This document shows, one piece after another, positions 1 through 8,816 of a DNA stretch of 64,000 bases. Numbering within the stretch: the stretch's first letter is position 1; each line of letters begins with the position of its first letter. The notes beneath the pieces are model-generated. The model had not been told where the DNA came from. It did not search any database and was given only the letters and a program-made list of their open reading frames with translations. The DNA is from Alphaproteobacteria bacterium (GTDB lineage: Bacteria > Pseudomonadota > Alphaproteobacteria > Rhizobiales > Rhizobiaceae), in assembly GCA_016861165.1 (NCBI GenBank), contig BOKV01000002.1, positions 166,174 to 230,173 on the forward strand, in the 5' to 3' direction. A program made the position numbers and the translations under genes.

Positions 1-659
1 CGCCAAAGGATCGAAATCGGCCTGACGCCGAGGATCCTTGCCGCCTGCACATATTCGCGACGCTTCTCGACCATGGTCGCGCCGCGCACGGTGCGGGCGA
101 AGTGCACCCAGTTGGCGAGCCCGATGGACAAGACTATGACGACCATTACGAGCTGGTCGTGCACCTCGTGGGGAAGCGTCGTCCGGGCGACGCCGTCGAT
201 CAGCAGGGCGATGAGGATGGCCGGGAAGCTCATCTGGATGTCGGCGAGCCGCATGATGGCGGAATCGACCATGCCGCCGGCATACCCGCTGATGAGACCG
301 AGAATGACCCCGACGACGACCGCGAATGCCATCGACAGGCCACCGGCCAGAAGCGATATCCGCATGCCGTGGATGATCAGCGAGAGGATGTCCCTGCCCT
401 GGGCGTCGGTACCGAGCGGATAGGCCGGGCTGCCGCCTTCGATCCACATCGGCGGAAGTCGGGCGTCCATGAGGCTCATCGACGACAGGTCGAAGGGATC
501 GTATGGCGCCACCCACGGCGCGAAGGCGGCCACCACGATGCAGATGACGGTGGTTGCCGCCGCGAACATGGTCACGGGCGAGCGGACGAAGGAAAAATAG
601 GCATCCGACTCCGCGACCCGCTTCAGGAAGGACCGTCCTTCTTCCATGTCCGGCCTCAT
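1..659 (-). CDS. Dipeptide/oligopeptide-type ABC transporter permease, DppC-like (partial)
   Basis: About 219 codons read on the minus strand from 659 and run off the left edge, so the C-terminus is missing. This is the second inner-membrane permease of a peptide/nickel/opine-type importer. A hydrophobic segment lies near residues 31-48, and the DppC/OppC signature LGTDAQGRD is at about 82-90, followed by further membrane helices. The start ATG overlaps the stop of the preceding permease gene (ATGA), so the two are translationally coupled; ATG at 647 in the same frame is an alternative start. ATPase genes would be expected further left. Family is clear; the transported substrate is not. Confidence 0.9.
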   Translation of the reverse strand, partial: MRPDMEEGRSFLKRVAESDAYFSFVRSPVTMFAAATTVICIVVAAFAPWVAPYDPFDLSSMSLMDARLPPMWIEGGSPAYPLGTDAQGRDILSLIIHGMRISLLAGGLSMAFAVVVGVILGLISGYAGGMVDSAIMRLADIQMSFPAILIALLIDGVARTTLPHEVHDQLVMVVIVLSIGLANWVHFARTVRGATMVEKRREYVQAARILGVRPISILW

Positions 660-1645
660 GCGCTCCTCCGGCGCTCGAACTCCGAACGGAGCCGCGGATC
701 GACGGCGAAGTAAAGAAGGTCGGAAATCAGGTTGATGAGGACGAAGAAAACTGAAACTAGCATGAGATAGGCCGCCATCACCGGGACATCGGCGAACTGC
801 ACCGCCTGGATGAACAGCAGGCCCATGCCCGGCCACTGGAACACGGTCTCGGTGATGATGGCGAAGGCGATAATCGAACCGAGCTGCAGCGCCGTCACGG
901 TGATGATCGGCACGAGCGTGTTCTTCAGCGCATGGCGGAAATTGACGATGCGGGGTTTCAGGCCGCGCGCGTGGGCGAACTTGATGTAGTCGGTGCGCAA
1001 GACCTGCGCCATCTGCGAGCGCACCAGGCGCATGATGAGGGTCATCTGGAACAGCGCCAGCGTGATCGAGGGCAGGATCAGCGCCTTCAGACCGCTGATC
1101 GTCAGGAGGCCCGTAGTCCAGCCCCCGCCGAGGTCGACGACCGTTCCGCGACCGTAGGAGGGCAACCATTGCAGACTTACCGAAAAGACGACGATCAGCA
1201 GGATGCCGACGAAAAACGGCGGTAGCGAAATCCCGAACAGCGACACGGTCATGAATATCCGGCTGGTCGCGAGCCGCGGATAGACCGCCGCGATCACTCC
1301 CATCGGAATGCCGACGCCGAGAGCGAGGATCGCCGACAGCAGGCTGAGTTCCAGCGTGGCCGGCAGGCGCTCGGCAAACAGCTCGCTGACCGGACGGCCA
1401 AGCCGGTAGGAGATGCCCAGCTGCCCCTCGAAGACGTTCAGGATGTAGCGGCCGAACTGGATCGGCACCGGATCGTTCAGGCCGAGTTCCTCGCGCAGGG
1501 CGGCCCTATCCTCGATGGTCGCGTCCTGGCCGACCATGTTGTTGATCGGATCGCCGACATAGTGCGAGAGCGTGAAGGCGATCAGGCCCACCGCAACGAC
1601 CACGATGACGGCCTGAAACAGGCGCTGAATCACGAACGCGAGCAT
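656..1645 (-). CDS. Dipeptide/oligopeptide-type ABC transporter permease, DppB-like
   Basis: A 329-residue inner-membrane permease of normal length for the DppB/OppB family. An N-terminal helix (about residues 9-28) is followed by the extracytoplasmic loop with ELGLNDPVPIQFGRY and the segment GQLGISYRLGRPV, both typical of the family. At least five further helices follow, and the cytoplasmic EAA-like loop contains YIKFAHARGLKP. It lies 130 bp downstream of the binding-protein gene and overlaps the next permease by 4 bp, so the order is binding protein, DppB-like, DppC-like. Expected role is import of a small peptide-like or amide compound feeding the enzymes encoded to the right. Confidence 0.93.
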   Translation of the reverse strand: MLAFVIQRLFQAVIVVVAVGLIAFTLSHYVGDPINNMVGQDATIEDRAALREELGLNDPVPIQFGRYILNVFEGQLGISYRLGRPVSELFAERLPATLELSLLSAILALGVGIPMGVIAAVYPRLATSRIFMTVSLFGISLPPFFVGILLIVVFSVSLQWLPSYGRGTVVDLGGGWTTGLLTISGLKALILPSITLALFQMTLIMRLVRSQMAQVLRTDYIKFAHARGLKPRIVNFRHALKNTLVPIITVTALQLGSIIAFAIITETVFQWPGMGLLFIQAVQFADVPVMAAYLMLVSVFFVLINLISDLLYFAVDPRLRSEFERRRSA

Positions 1646-1727
1646 TCCCTGGTCTCCGGCCTACGAGGCTTGGCTGCGAATTGCCGCAAGGGCTGCCGAT
1701 CGTACTGAGCATATCGCCGAAAACACG

Positions 1728-1755
1728 GGGCCCCGAGCCTTTCGGGCCGGGGCCC
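1728..1755 (-). repeat. GC-rich hairpin between binding-protein and permease genes
   Basis: GGGCCCCG pairs with CGGGGCCC around a small loop, with one bulge. It sits in the 130-bp gap between the binding-protein stop and the permease start. Hairpins in this place in ABC importer operons can protect the upstream message so that binding protein is made in excess over permease. There is no T-run, so I do not call it a terminator. Confidence 0.6.
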
Positions 1756-1775
1756 TGCACTTGTCGCATATGCGC

Positions 1776-3368
1776 TCAGTTCACCTTGACCCAGCGCATC
1801 TCGAAGCGATCGTCGGCCCGCTGGACGAGGCTGATGTTGGAGCGCGCGCCCCAAGACAGCGGCTGCTGGTGCAGCGGTACGACGGCCATGTCGTCCTTGA
1901 CGATCTGGAACGCCTCGGCGATCAGCTGCCGGCGCTTGTCGAGGTCGACGGTCACGGCGATCTTTTTCTGGAGTTCGTCGACCGCCGGGTTGGAGTAGTT
2001 ACCCATGTTCCACTTTCCTTGGCCGTTGTCCTGCGGCGTACCGAGGGCATCGAACAGGATGTTGTGGGCGTCATAGGTCGGCGGTGTCCAGCCCATCAGG
2101 TACATGCTGGTGTCGCGGTCGAGTACCTTGCCGAAATACTTGGTCTTGGTCATGGCGTTGACGTTGACCTTGATGCCGGCCCTGGCGAGCATGCCGGCGG
2201 CGGCGAGGCAGATCTCCTCGTCATTGACGTAACGGTCGTTGGGGCAGTCCAGCGTCACCTCGAAGCCGTCCGGATAGCCGGCATCGGCCAGCAACTTCTT
2301 TGACTTGTCGAGATCGAACTTGGCGCGCGCGCCGAGTTCATCGGTATAGCCGTTGACGCCTTGGCCCATGATCACGCCGGCTGGCCTGGCGGCCCCTTCC
2401 ATGATCTTCTCGACGATGGCATCCTCGTCGATGGCATAAAACACGGCTTCGCGAACCCGCTTGTCCTTGAACGGGTTCTTGCCCTTGACGCTGGAATATT
2501 GGAGTTCGTCGCGCCATGTGTCGAAGCCGAAATAGATGACCCGCAATTCAGGCGCCCGAAGCATTTTCGTGTCCGGATTGGCCTCAACGCGCGCCGCATC
2601 CTGAAGCGGAACCGGGAAGATCATCTCGACCTCGCCCGAGAGCAGGGCCGCGACGCGAGTGGCGTCGGAGCCGATCGGCGTGAAGACGGCTCGGGTGATG
2701 TTGTGCTCGGGCGTATCCCACCAGTCCTTGTTCGGCACGAACACTGTCTCGACGTCCGGCTGGCGGCTCTCCACCGCGAAGGGACCGGTACCGTTGGCAT
2801 GACGGGTCGCGAAGTTCTCCGCCCCCTTGCGCACGTCGGCGGGCTCGGCGCTGTTGTTGGCCTCGCTCCACTCCTTGTCCATGATGAAGAAGTCGGAAAG
2901 CTCGTCCAGCAGCGTCGGGCTGGGACCGTTGGTCTTGATCTCGACCGTGTGGTCGTCGAGCTTCGTCATCGTCTGGATCGAGCGCAGCTTGGCCTTGACG
3001 TCGGAACTGGGCGAGCTGGCGCGCTGGTGCGAGAACAGCACATCGTCAGCCGTGAACGGGTTGCCGTTCTGGAATTTCACGTCCTGGCGGAGCTTGAACA
3101 CCCAGGTTACGTCGTCCTTCTGCTCCCAGCTGACGGCAAGCGCCGGCTCGAGGGCAAGCTCGCTGTTGCGGCGGACCAGGGGCTCGTAGATGTTGCTCTG
3201 GAAGCCGAGCGTGAAGATCTCCGCCAACCCATGCGGGTCGAGCGTTTGCGCGTCGCCCGAAAAGCTCCATTTGAAGTCGGCAGCCGACGCCACGCCGGCG
3301 GCGATCACTCCCATGGCTGCCGCTGCCACGGCAGACCTGAAGGTCCGTTTTAGCCTACTGAAATTCAT
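1776..3368 (-). CDS. ABC transporter substrate-binding protein, family 5 (DppA/OppA type)
   Basis: A 530-residue periplasmic solute-binding protein. A Sec signal peptide covers about residues 1-29 (basic MNFSRLKRTFR, hydrophobic AAAAMGVIAAGV, cleavage near ASA). The mature protein carries family 5 landmarks: GDAQTLDPHG, the IYEPLV motif, and the long C-terminal lobe with LLADAGYPDGF. It is first in an operon with the two permeases, reading away from the shared regulatory gap at 3369-3970. Two TTGTATCA-type sites lie 166-239 bp upstream of its start. The neighbouring hydrolases suggest a nitrogenous small molecule rather than a true peptide as ligand; that is inference. Confidence 0.92.
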   Translation of the reverse strand: MNFSRLKRTFRSAVAAAAMGVIAAGVASAADFKWSFSGDAQTLDPHGLAEIFTLGFQSNIYEPLVRRNSELALEPALAVSWEQKDDVTWVFKLRQDVKFQNGNPFTADDVLFSHQRASSPSSDVKAKLRSIQTMTKLDDHTVEIKTNGPSPTLLDELSDFFIMDKEWSEANNSAEPADVRKGAENFATRHANGTGPFAVESRQPDVETVFVPNKDWWDTPEHNITRAVFTPIGSDATRVAALLSGEVEMIFPVPLQDAARVEANPDTKMLRAPELRVIYFGFDTWRDELQYSSVKGKNPFKDKRVREAVFYAIDEDAIVEKIMEGAARPAGVIMGQGVNGYTDELGARAKFDLDKSKKLLADAGYPDGFEVTLDCPNDRYVNDEEICLAAAGMLARAGIKVNVNAMTKTKYFGKVLDRDTSMYLMGWTPPTYDAHNILFDALGTPQDNGQGKWNMGNYSNPAVDELQKKIAVTVDLDKRRQLIAEAFQIVKDDMAVVPLHQQPLSWGARSNISLVQRADDRFEMRWVKVN

Positions 3369-3970
3369 CTCAGTCTCCCGTTGCTGTCATTCAACTGTTC
3401 GCCTGCTCGGCTCACGGCGTGAAGCAGTTTGAGGGCGTCGGCAATCTGCTGGACGCCGCCGACGCGCGGGGCGTCCTGAAGACTTTTCTCCCGCTTGAGA
3501 ACCTTAGGAGATATGTCCGCTTGAAGTCAAGAATTGTATCACTCAACGTCTTAGAGCGTCCCATTAATCAGGTTCGAAATTGTGATGCGTAACCTCAAAT
3601 TGTATCATGCGCGCGGTGGCCGCTCGACAGCGGCGACGGCGCCGCAGCCCTCGAATCGGGGGCACTGGGCAGGTCCGAAGCGCGTTCCCTTTGCTGATTT
3701 CATCGCCACCGCGAAGGTGTTCCCCGCGCTTCCTGGAATCATCTGAACGATTTTATCTATCTGTTTTGTAAGCTTTTCAGTCCGGTCACTAGCACCGGAC
3801 CGGCAAGCACGCGAGGATTTTACGGCCAACGTATTAGTTGTGTCACCGGCTGGCGATTGACAATCGGCCAGCACTTGCATTACCTGACTGGTACAGTTGC
3901 TACGATTGGCGCTTCAAGCTGGTCTGGCGCGACGAGGCGTGTTCGGGAATCCGCTCAAGGGAGGCACATC
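3369..3970. promoter_or_regulatory. Divergent regulatory gap with two TTGTATCA operators
   Basis: This 602-bp AT-richer gap separates the divergent transporter operon and first nitrilase gene. Exact copies of TTGTATCA occur at 3534-3541 and 3600-3607; a one-base variant, TTGTGTCA, is at 3838-3845. On the minus strand the first copy lies 3 bp upstream of a -35-like TTGACT (complement of 3525-3530) with a weak TAAGGT 18 bp further, a place suited to an activator. On the plus strand TTGACA is at 3857-3862, with only a weak -10 (TTACCT, 3880-3885). A 91-codon minus-strand frame at 3605-3880 shows no recognisable protein. Confidence 0.65.
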
Positions 3971-4843
3971 ATGCGACGCCTGACCGTGGCTTCGGCGCAG
4001 ACCGGTCCCGTTTTCGACGAAAATCCCGAGGCGGCATTGCCAGCCGCCCTCGGCATGATTGCCGATGCGGCCAAGCGGAACGTCGATATCGTCTGCTTCA
4101 GCGAGGTGTTCCTGACGCCCTTCTTCCCCAATAGGCTGGTCGAGGAGTTCGACGGCTTTTTCACGCCGCTCGACGGCCCGGTGGTCGCCCGCGCGGCCGA
4201 GGCTGCGCGCGACCATGGGATCGCCGTCATCCTGCCGGTCGGCGAAAAGGCGGCCGCCGGCTATTTCAACTCCGCCGTCGTCATCGACAAGAACGGCAGG
4301 CGTGCCGGCGTCTACCGCAAGACCCACATTCCCGCCTACTTTCCCACCCAGGCCGCCGGCGGGACCGGCTCATATGAGAAATTCTACTTCGCACCGGGCA
4401 ATTCGCTGTCGCTTTTCGAACTGGAGGGCGTCCGCTTCGGCATCCAAATATGCAACGACCGCCTGTACCCCGAACCAAGCCGCGTGCTGGCGCTCGGCGG
4501 AGCCGAAATCATCTTCATGCCGATCTGCTATTCCACCTATGACAGAAGCGACTATCGCGCCAATTTGTGGGAGATACCGTTGCGGGCCCGGGCATTCGAG
4601 AACGGTGTCTTCGTGGTGGCGGCGAACCGTGTCGGCCAGGAAGGGCCGCGCCACCATCTCGGCCGCAGCATGGTGGTCGCGCCGAACGGCGAGATCATGA
4701 CCGAGGCGGGAACCGACAAGCCGGAACTGCTCGTCGCGACAATCGATCTAGACGCGGTGACCGCGGCGCGCAAGAAATTCCCGTGGTGGCGCGATCGCCG
4801 GCCGGATCTCTACCAGCCGATCACCGCCCCCTATCCGGCCTAA
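3971..4843 (+). CDS. Carbon-nitrogen hydrolase, nitrilase superfamily (N-carbamoyl amidase-like), copy 1
   Basis: A 290-residue cytoplasmic amidase. The catalytic set is visible: Glu45 (in CFSEVF), Lys117 (in YRKTHIP), Glu136 (in YEKFYF) and nucleophile Cys161 (in IQICNDR). It resembles beta-ureidopropionase, N-carbamoylputrescine amidase and N-carbamoyl-amino-acid hydrolase, which release ammonia and CO2 from N-carbamoyl compounds. The ATG at 3971 is preceded by AAGGGAGG; the frame continues upstream but without a better start. It is transcribed alone, away from the transporter operon, and ends exactly against the convergent regulator gene. A paralogue lies at 8817-9680. The exact substrate cannot be read from sequence. 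Confidence 0.9.
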   Translation: MRRLTVASAQTGPVFDENPEAALPAALGMIADAAKRNVDIVCFSEVFLTPFFPNRLVEEFDGFFTPLDGPVVARAAEAARDHGIAVILPVGEKAAAGYFNSAVVIDKNGRRAGVYRKTHIPAYFPTQAAGGTGSYEKFYFAPGNSLSLFELEGVRFGIQICNDRLYPEPSRVLALGGAEIIFMPICYSTYDRSDYRANLWEIPLRARAFENGVFVVAANRVGQEGPRHHLGRSMVVAPNGEIMTEAGTDKPELLVATIDLDAVTAARKKFPWWRDRRPDLYQPITAPYPA

Positions 4844-6235
4844 TCAGATAACCAGCGCATTCGCGTTGGCGTGGTTGGTCATCAGGTCGGCGACCTGCTG
4901 CAGCGCGTGCTTGAGAGACCGGATGGTGGCCGGCCGGCCGAGTGCGAGCCGCAGGGCATTGGGGGCGGGCGCGTCGCCGACGGAGAACGCCGTGCTGTGC
5001 GTCAGCAGAAGACCGACCTGACGGGCGCTGATCACCAATTGCTCGGCGGAAAGGTGGCGCGGCAACTTCAGCCACATGTGATAGCAGCCGCGGGACATCT
5101 GGAAATCGTACTGCTTGAATATCCAGTGGGCGATCATCTGGCGCTTGCGTATTTCGCGCTTGTGCCAGTGCAGCATCGACTTGATCACGCCCTGTTCGAT
5201 CCAGTTGACGAGAATCTCGCCCGTCAGTCCGGGGGGGCACCATGTCGTATTGTATATCGGCTGCATCAATCTGGAAATCTGCGCGGGTTGGGCGACCAGA
5301 AAGCCGACCCTGAGGCCGGGCGCCAGGCATTTGGCCAGGCTGTTAATGTAAATGGTACGTCCGCCAGACAGCTCGAAGAAGGTCGGCGTGCCGGAGCCAT
5401 AGAAGGCGCCGTAGACGTCATCCTCGATCAGCGTTGCACCATGACGGTCCGCGATGGCCAGGATTGTCTGCCGGCGCTCGGCCGACATGCAGGCGGTGGT
5501 CGGGTTGTGTCCGCGCGGCGTACAGACCACGGTTCGGGCATGAGTACGGCGAAGGGCCTCGTCCAGGGCCTCCGGGATCATGCCCTCGCCATCGACATCG
5601 ATCCCTACCAGGCGCTGTCCGGTCATCTCGGCCATGCGCCTGATTGGCGGATAGTTGAGGGTTTCCGTCACCACGGTGCCACCGGGCTCGCCGTACACGT
5701 AGAGCGACGCGAAAAGCGCCTGCTGGGCGCCGTTGCACAGGATGATGTCTTCGGCCGCCACTCGCAGCCCGGAAAACTCGATCCATGCAGAGGCCGCCTG
5801 GCGATGCCTTTCCTCGCCCGGCGCCTGGTTGTATTCGAGATGGCGCATCAGATCGTGGCGCTGGGCCAGATCCGCAAGGCACTTTGCCAGCAGGTTGGAG
5901 CGATAATCGATCGTCGGCTGGTTCAGCGTAAGGTCAACGTAGCCACTGCTCTCACCCGGCGAGGGATAGCCTTCCTCGGCCACGGCGCTCTGTGGAGCCA
6001 CGAACATGCCGCGACCGGCCTCGCCGTTAATCAGGCCCAGCTTTCGGGCCTCGGCATAGGCCCTGGTGACCGTCCCAAGCGAAACGTCGAGGGATTTCGC
6101 CAGTCGACGGTGGGTCGGCAACCGTGCGCCGGTTCCAAGGCGGCCGGAATGGACATCGCGGCGAAGGGCATCGACGATCGTTTCGTAGATCGAACCCGAC
6201 CGCTTGCTCAGGTCTGGTATCCAGTCGTCGCTCAC
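4844..6235 (-). CDS. MocR/PdxR-family transcriptional regulator (GntR helix-turn-helix plus aminotransferase fold)
   Basis: A 463-residue regulator. A GntR-type winged helix-turn-helix occupies about residues 15-80 (LPTHRRLAKSLDVSLGTVTRAY). A fold-type I aminotransferase-like domain follows, with the PLP-site residues still visible: Asn244 (HNPTTA), Asp273 and Tyr275 (DDVYG) and the Schiff-base Lys302 (SLAKCLAPGLRVGF). Such proteins sense an amine or PLP adduct and bind short, often directly repeated sites. It is the only recognisable regulator in the island and is the best candidate to read the TTGTATCA sites, one of which lies 105-112 bp upstream of its own start. Its stop codon directly abuts that of the convergent nitrilase gene. 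Confidence 0.93.
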   Translation of the reverse strand: MSDDWIPDLSKRSGSIYETIVDALRRDVHSGRLGTGARLPTHRRLAKSLDVSLGTVTRAYAEARKLGLINGEAGRGMFVAPQSAVAEEGYPSPGESSGYVDLTLNQPTIDYRSNLLAKCLADLAQRHDLMRHLEYNQAPGEERHRQAASAWIEFSGLRVAAEDIILCNGAQQALFASLYVYGEPGGTVVTETLNYPPIRRMAEMTGQRLVGIDVDGEGMIPEALDEALRRTHARTVVCTPRGHNPTTACMSAERRQTILAIADRHGATLIEDDVYGAFYGSGTPTFFELSGGRTIYINSLAKCLAPGLRVGFLVAQPAQISRLMQPIYNTTWCPPGLTGEILVNWIEQGVIKSMLHWHKREIRKRQMIAHWIFKQYDFQMSRGCYHMWLKLPRHLSAEQLVISARQVGLLLTHSTAFSVGDAPAPNALRLALGRPATIRSLKHALQQVADLMTNHANANALVI

Positions 6236-6318
6236 GTCACTTCCCCGCCCGCCCGGTGGTCACAAGCTCACAACCGTTACAGTGCCAGATTCCGCCGAAA
6301 ACCGGGTTGTGTGCGGCT

Positions 6319-6347
6319 CGAAATACCACATATTTCGGATTGTATCA
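6319..6347. promoter_or_regulatory. Upstream region of the MocR gene: 7-bp inverted repeat plus TTGTATCA site
   Basis: A perfect inverted repeat, CGAAATA-CCACA-TATTTCG (6319-6337), is followed after 2 bp by TTGTATCA (6340-6347). It lies in the 178-bp gap between the start of the MocR gene and the end of the DadA-like gene. The repeat contains ATACCA, the half-site known for the MocR protein GabR. Autoregulation is the likely role. Confidence 0.55.
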
Positions 6348-6413
6348 GTAGATATTCGCCTTCGAATCCATTTCGGATGCGAAGATCGATAGCACGCTTC
6401 CATTACGGTTGAG

Positions 6414-7715
6414 TCAATTTCCCCGAACGGGAAGCGGCGACGGCCGGTTGCCGAAGCGCCGGATCGAGAATGGCGCCAGATCGACCGAAGGCGGCCGGAG
6501 GCAAAGAATGTCAGCCACCAGGTCGCCGGTCACGACAGCACCCGTCAGGCCCAAGTGGCCATGACCGAATGCGGCAATCACCGATGGCGCGTTCGGCAAG
6601 GGCCCGATGACCGGCAATGAATCCGGCAGGCACGGCCGGTGCCCCATCCACTCGCGGGCATCGGCGTCGCTGAGTCCCGGCAGCAGGCGCCGCCCATGGT
6701 GATAGAGGGCGCGGGCGCGGCGGAAATCCGGAGCCGCCTCTAGGCTGGCGATCTCTACGGTACCGGCCAGGCGCAGACCTCCTTCCATTGGAGTCGCGAA
6801 ACACTTGGCATCGGCGGCCACGACTGGACGGCGTATCTCGACGCCGGGCGTCGGCAGCATCAGATGATAGCCGCGCTGGGTCTGCAGCGGAACACGGCAA
6901 CCCAGCTGCGCAACCAGCCGGTGCGACCAGGCGCCGGCCGCTATTACCACGCGTCTCACCGGGCGCCGTCCGTCGCTGGTCACCAGATGCGTCGGACCTT
7001 CGGCGCCGTTCTCGAAGCCGCGGACTTCGCATCGCAGGATTTCGCCACCGCTGCCCGCATAGGCCGCGGCGATGGCTTCCACGGCCCGATGCGGATTGCG
7101 GATCATGCCCTCGTTGGGGAGATATACGCCGCAGCCGTAGCGCTCTCCCACGGCCGGTTCCAACTGCCTGATTTCCCGCCTGCCGATATCCTCGACGGCG
7201 ACGCCGCGGGCTCTCCGCAGCCTCCAAACACCGGCGTCCTTGGCGAAGGCCGCCGCATCCGGATAAAGGTGGAGCTGGCCGGTGAGCTGCAGCAGTTCCG
7301 GAGCCCCCACATCCTTCAATACCGCACGGTAGCGCTCCAATGCCGGCGCCTGAAGCTGTGCCAGCGCCCTGGAAATCTGCTCCACCCTGGAGGGGCGAGC
7401 CGACATCACGAAACGGACGAGCCAGGGCGCCGTCCGATGCAGTCCCTCCAGCCGCACGTGAACCGGGCTGAACCGGTCGACCAGATATTTCGGCACCTGC
7501 GCGAGGACGCCCGGCATGGCGATGGGCGCCACCGAACCCGGACTGACGGCGCCCGCATTGCCATAGGAACACCCCATGCCGGGCGCGTCGCGATCGACCA
7601 GGGTTACGGGCAGTCCCTCACGACGCAGGGCGAACGCGGTCGCCACGCCGACGACGCCGGCGCCGATCACCGTGACATGGTCGGGCGGCAAAGCGGCATT
7701 TGGTGGGTTGGCCAA
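6414..7715 (-). CDS. FAD-dependent amino acid oxidoreductase, DadA/DAO family
   Basis: A 433-residue flavoprotein of the D-amino-acid dehydrogenase/glycine oxidase family. The dinucleotide-binding glycines are GAGVVG at about residues 18-23, followed by the conserved acidic end of the second beta strand (VTLVDRD). The C-terminal FAD contact is seen in HRPCLPDSLPVIGP and FGHGHLGLTGA. It would oxidise the amine of a D-amino acid, glycine or N-methylglycine to an imine and pass electrons to the respiratory chain or oxygen. It is the last gene of a four-gene minus-strand operon and lies 12 bp after the LLM oxidoreductase gene. As the final step after an N-carbamoyl hydrolase it could take the freed amino acid. 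Confidence 0.87.
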   Translation of the reverse strand: MANPPNAALPPDHVTVIGAGVVGVATAFALRREGLPVTLVDRDAPGMGCSYGNAGAVSPGSVAPIAMPGVLAQVPKYLVDRFSPVHVRLEGLHRTAPWLVRFVMSARPSRVEQISRALAQLQAPALERYRAVLKDVGAPELLQLTGQLHLYPDAAAFAKDAGVWRLRRARGVAVEDIGRREIRQLEPAVGERYGCGVYLPNEGMIRNPHRAVEAIAAAYAGSGGEILRCEVRGFENGAEGPTHLVTSDGRRPVRRVVIAAGAWSHRLVAQLGCRVPLQTQRGYHLMLPTPGVEIRRPVVAADAKCFATPMEGGLRLAGTVEIASLEAAPDFRRARALYHHGRRLLPGLSDADAREWMGHRPCLPDSLPVIGPLPNAPSVIAAFGHGHLGLTGAVVTGDLVADILCLRPPSVDLAPFSIRRFGNRPSPLPVRGN

Positions 7716-7727
7716 GGCGATGCCTCG

Positions 7728-8789
7728 TCATCGGGTGGCGGTCAGGGGCATCACGGTCGCAGCCATTCGGGCGATCATGTCGCCCCGATCGAAATCGGCC
7801 GAATCCGGCACGGCCAGCGCGATCGACGACAGCGGAAGGTGGGACAGTGAAGACAGGCGCCCGGCGCAATGGGCACTGGTTCCCGCCAACGCGAAGTCGG
7901 CCATCAGGCCTTCGGTGACCAGTTCGCCATGGGGGGCGCCCGGCGTCGAGTGATAGGCATAGTCGTAGGCTTGGCGAATGCGGTCGATCACCGCGACATG
8001 TTCCGGGGCGATCTCGCCCGGCATCTTGCGAATCGAGGCCCGGGCGACATTGGCCTTGACCGAATTGCGTGCCGCTTCCGGATCCGTGTCGGAAACCGCG
8101 CAGGCAGTCCAAAGCACGATCTCGATCGACTTCGGGTCGCGGCCGGCCCTTTCCGCCCCGGCATAGATGCGATCGAGAGCCGCCCGCACCATGGGCTCGG
8201 CGACGCCGACCATGATGATCACGCCATCGGCCACCTCGCCGGCGAGTTCCAGCATGCGCGGTCCGGTCGCGGCGACCAACACGGGAACTTTGCTCGCCCC
8301 GGCCCAGGGCAGGCGCAGGTCCTTTTCCCCAACCTTGGCGTTCCGGCCGGCGAGGAGGTTGCGGAAGGCGATGAGGGTTTCGCGGAACTCGGCAATCGTC
8401 TGCGGCTTGCCGCTGCCGCTCGTGACCAGCGAGCTGTCGCCATTGCCGAGGCCCAGCGCGAAGCGCCCGCCGCTCAGTTCAGCAAGGCTGAGCGACGCGC
8501 TCGTCGTTACCGAAGGATGCCGCGTCACGCCGGAAGTCACCGCCGAGCCGAGCCGGATCCGGCTGGTGGCAACCGCCATCGCCGTCATATTGACCCACAT
8601 TTCTCGCCAGAGAACCGGCGAATCGGGGACCCACACCGTCGAATAGCCCAAGCCCTCGGCGAGACTGGCCAGCCGCACGTTCTCACGCGGAGTGCGGACT
8701 GGATACAGGCCGAGGTCAATGCGGGCGCCCGGCTGACCGCCATTGTCGAGGCGCAGCACCGTCTCCTCTGAGGTGTAACTTGCGTTCAT
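7728..8789 (-). CDS. LLM-class (luciferase-like) oxidoreductase, probably F420-dependent
   Basis: A 353-residue TIM-barrel oxidoreductase of the bacterial luciferase superfamily. The N-terminal IDLGLYPVRTP, the cofactor-region segments SAVTSGVTRHPSV and LSGGRFALGLGNGD, and the central VPVLVAATGPRMLELAGEVA resemble the Mer/F420-dependent branch (methylenetetrahydromethanopterin reductase-like) rather than long-chain alkane monooxygenases. The branch assignment is a judgement from motifs. A full F420 biosynthesis set 2.8 kb upstream on the same strand makes F420 the likely hydride carrier. It lies between the second nitrilase gene (27 bp away) and the DadA-like gene. It could instead be an FMN monooxygenase of the RutA/NtaA type. 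Confidence 0.82.
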   Translation of the reverse strand: MNASYTSEETVLRLDNGGQPGARIDLGLYPVRTPRENVRLASLAEGLGYSTVWVPDSPVLWREMWVNMTAMAVATSRIRLGSAVTSGVTRHPSVTTSASLSLAELSGGRFALGLGNGDSSLVTSGSGKPQTIAEFRETLIAFRNLLAGRNAKVGEKDLRLPWAGASKVPVLVAATGPRMLELAGEVADGVIIMVGVAEPMVRAALDRIYAGAERAGRDPKSIEIVLWTACAVSDTDPEAARNSVKANVARASIRKMPGEIAPEHVAVIDRIRQAYDYAYHSTPGAPHGELVTEGLMADFALAGTSAHCAGRLSSLSHLPLSSIALAVPDSADFDRGDMIARMAATVMPLTATR

Positions 8790-8816
8790 GAATCTCCCCC
8801 GTGCCGGTCGCCGCCC

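Noticed and set aside
3605..3880. A 91-codon minus-strand frame in the regulatory gap
   Set aside because: No recognisable features, and it overlaps operator and promoter candidates.
7728..8789. Reading the LLM protein as RutA (uracil monooxygenase)
   Set aside because: The rest of the rut operon is missing, and the LSGGRFALGLGNGD and VAATGPRMLELA segments look closer to the Mer/F420-dependent branch. Kept only as an alternative.
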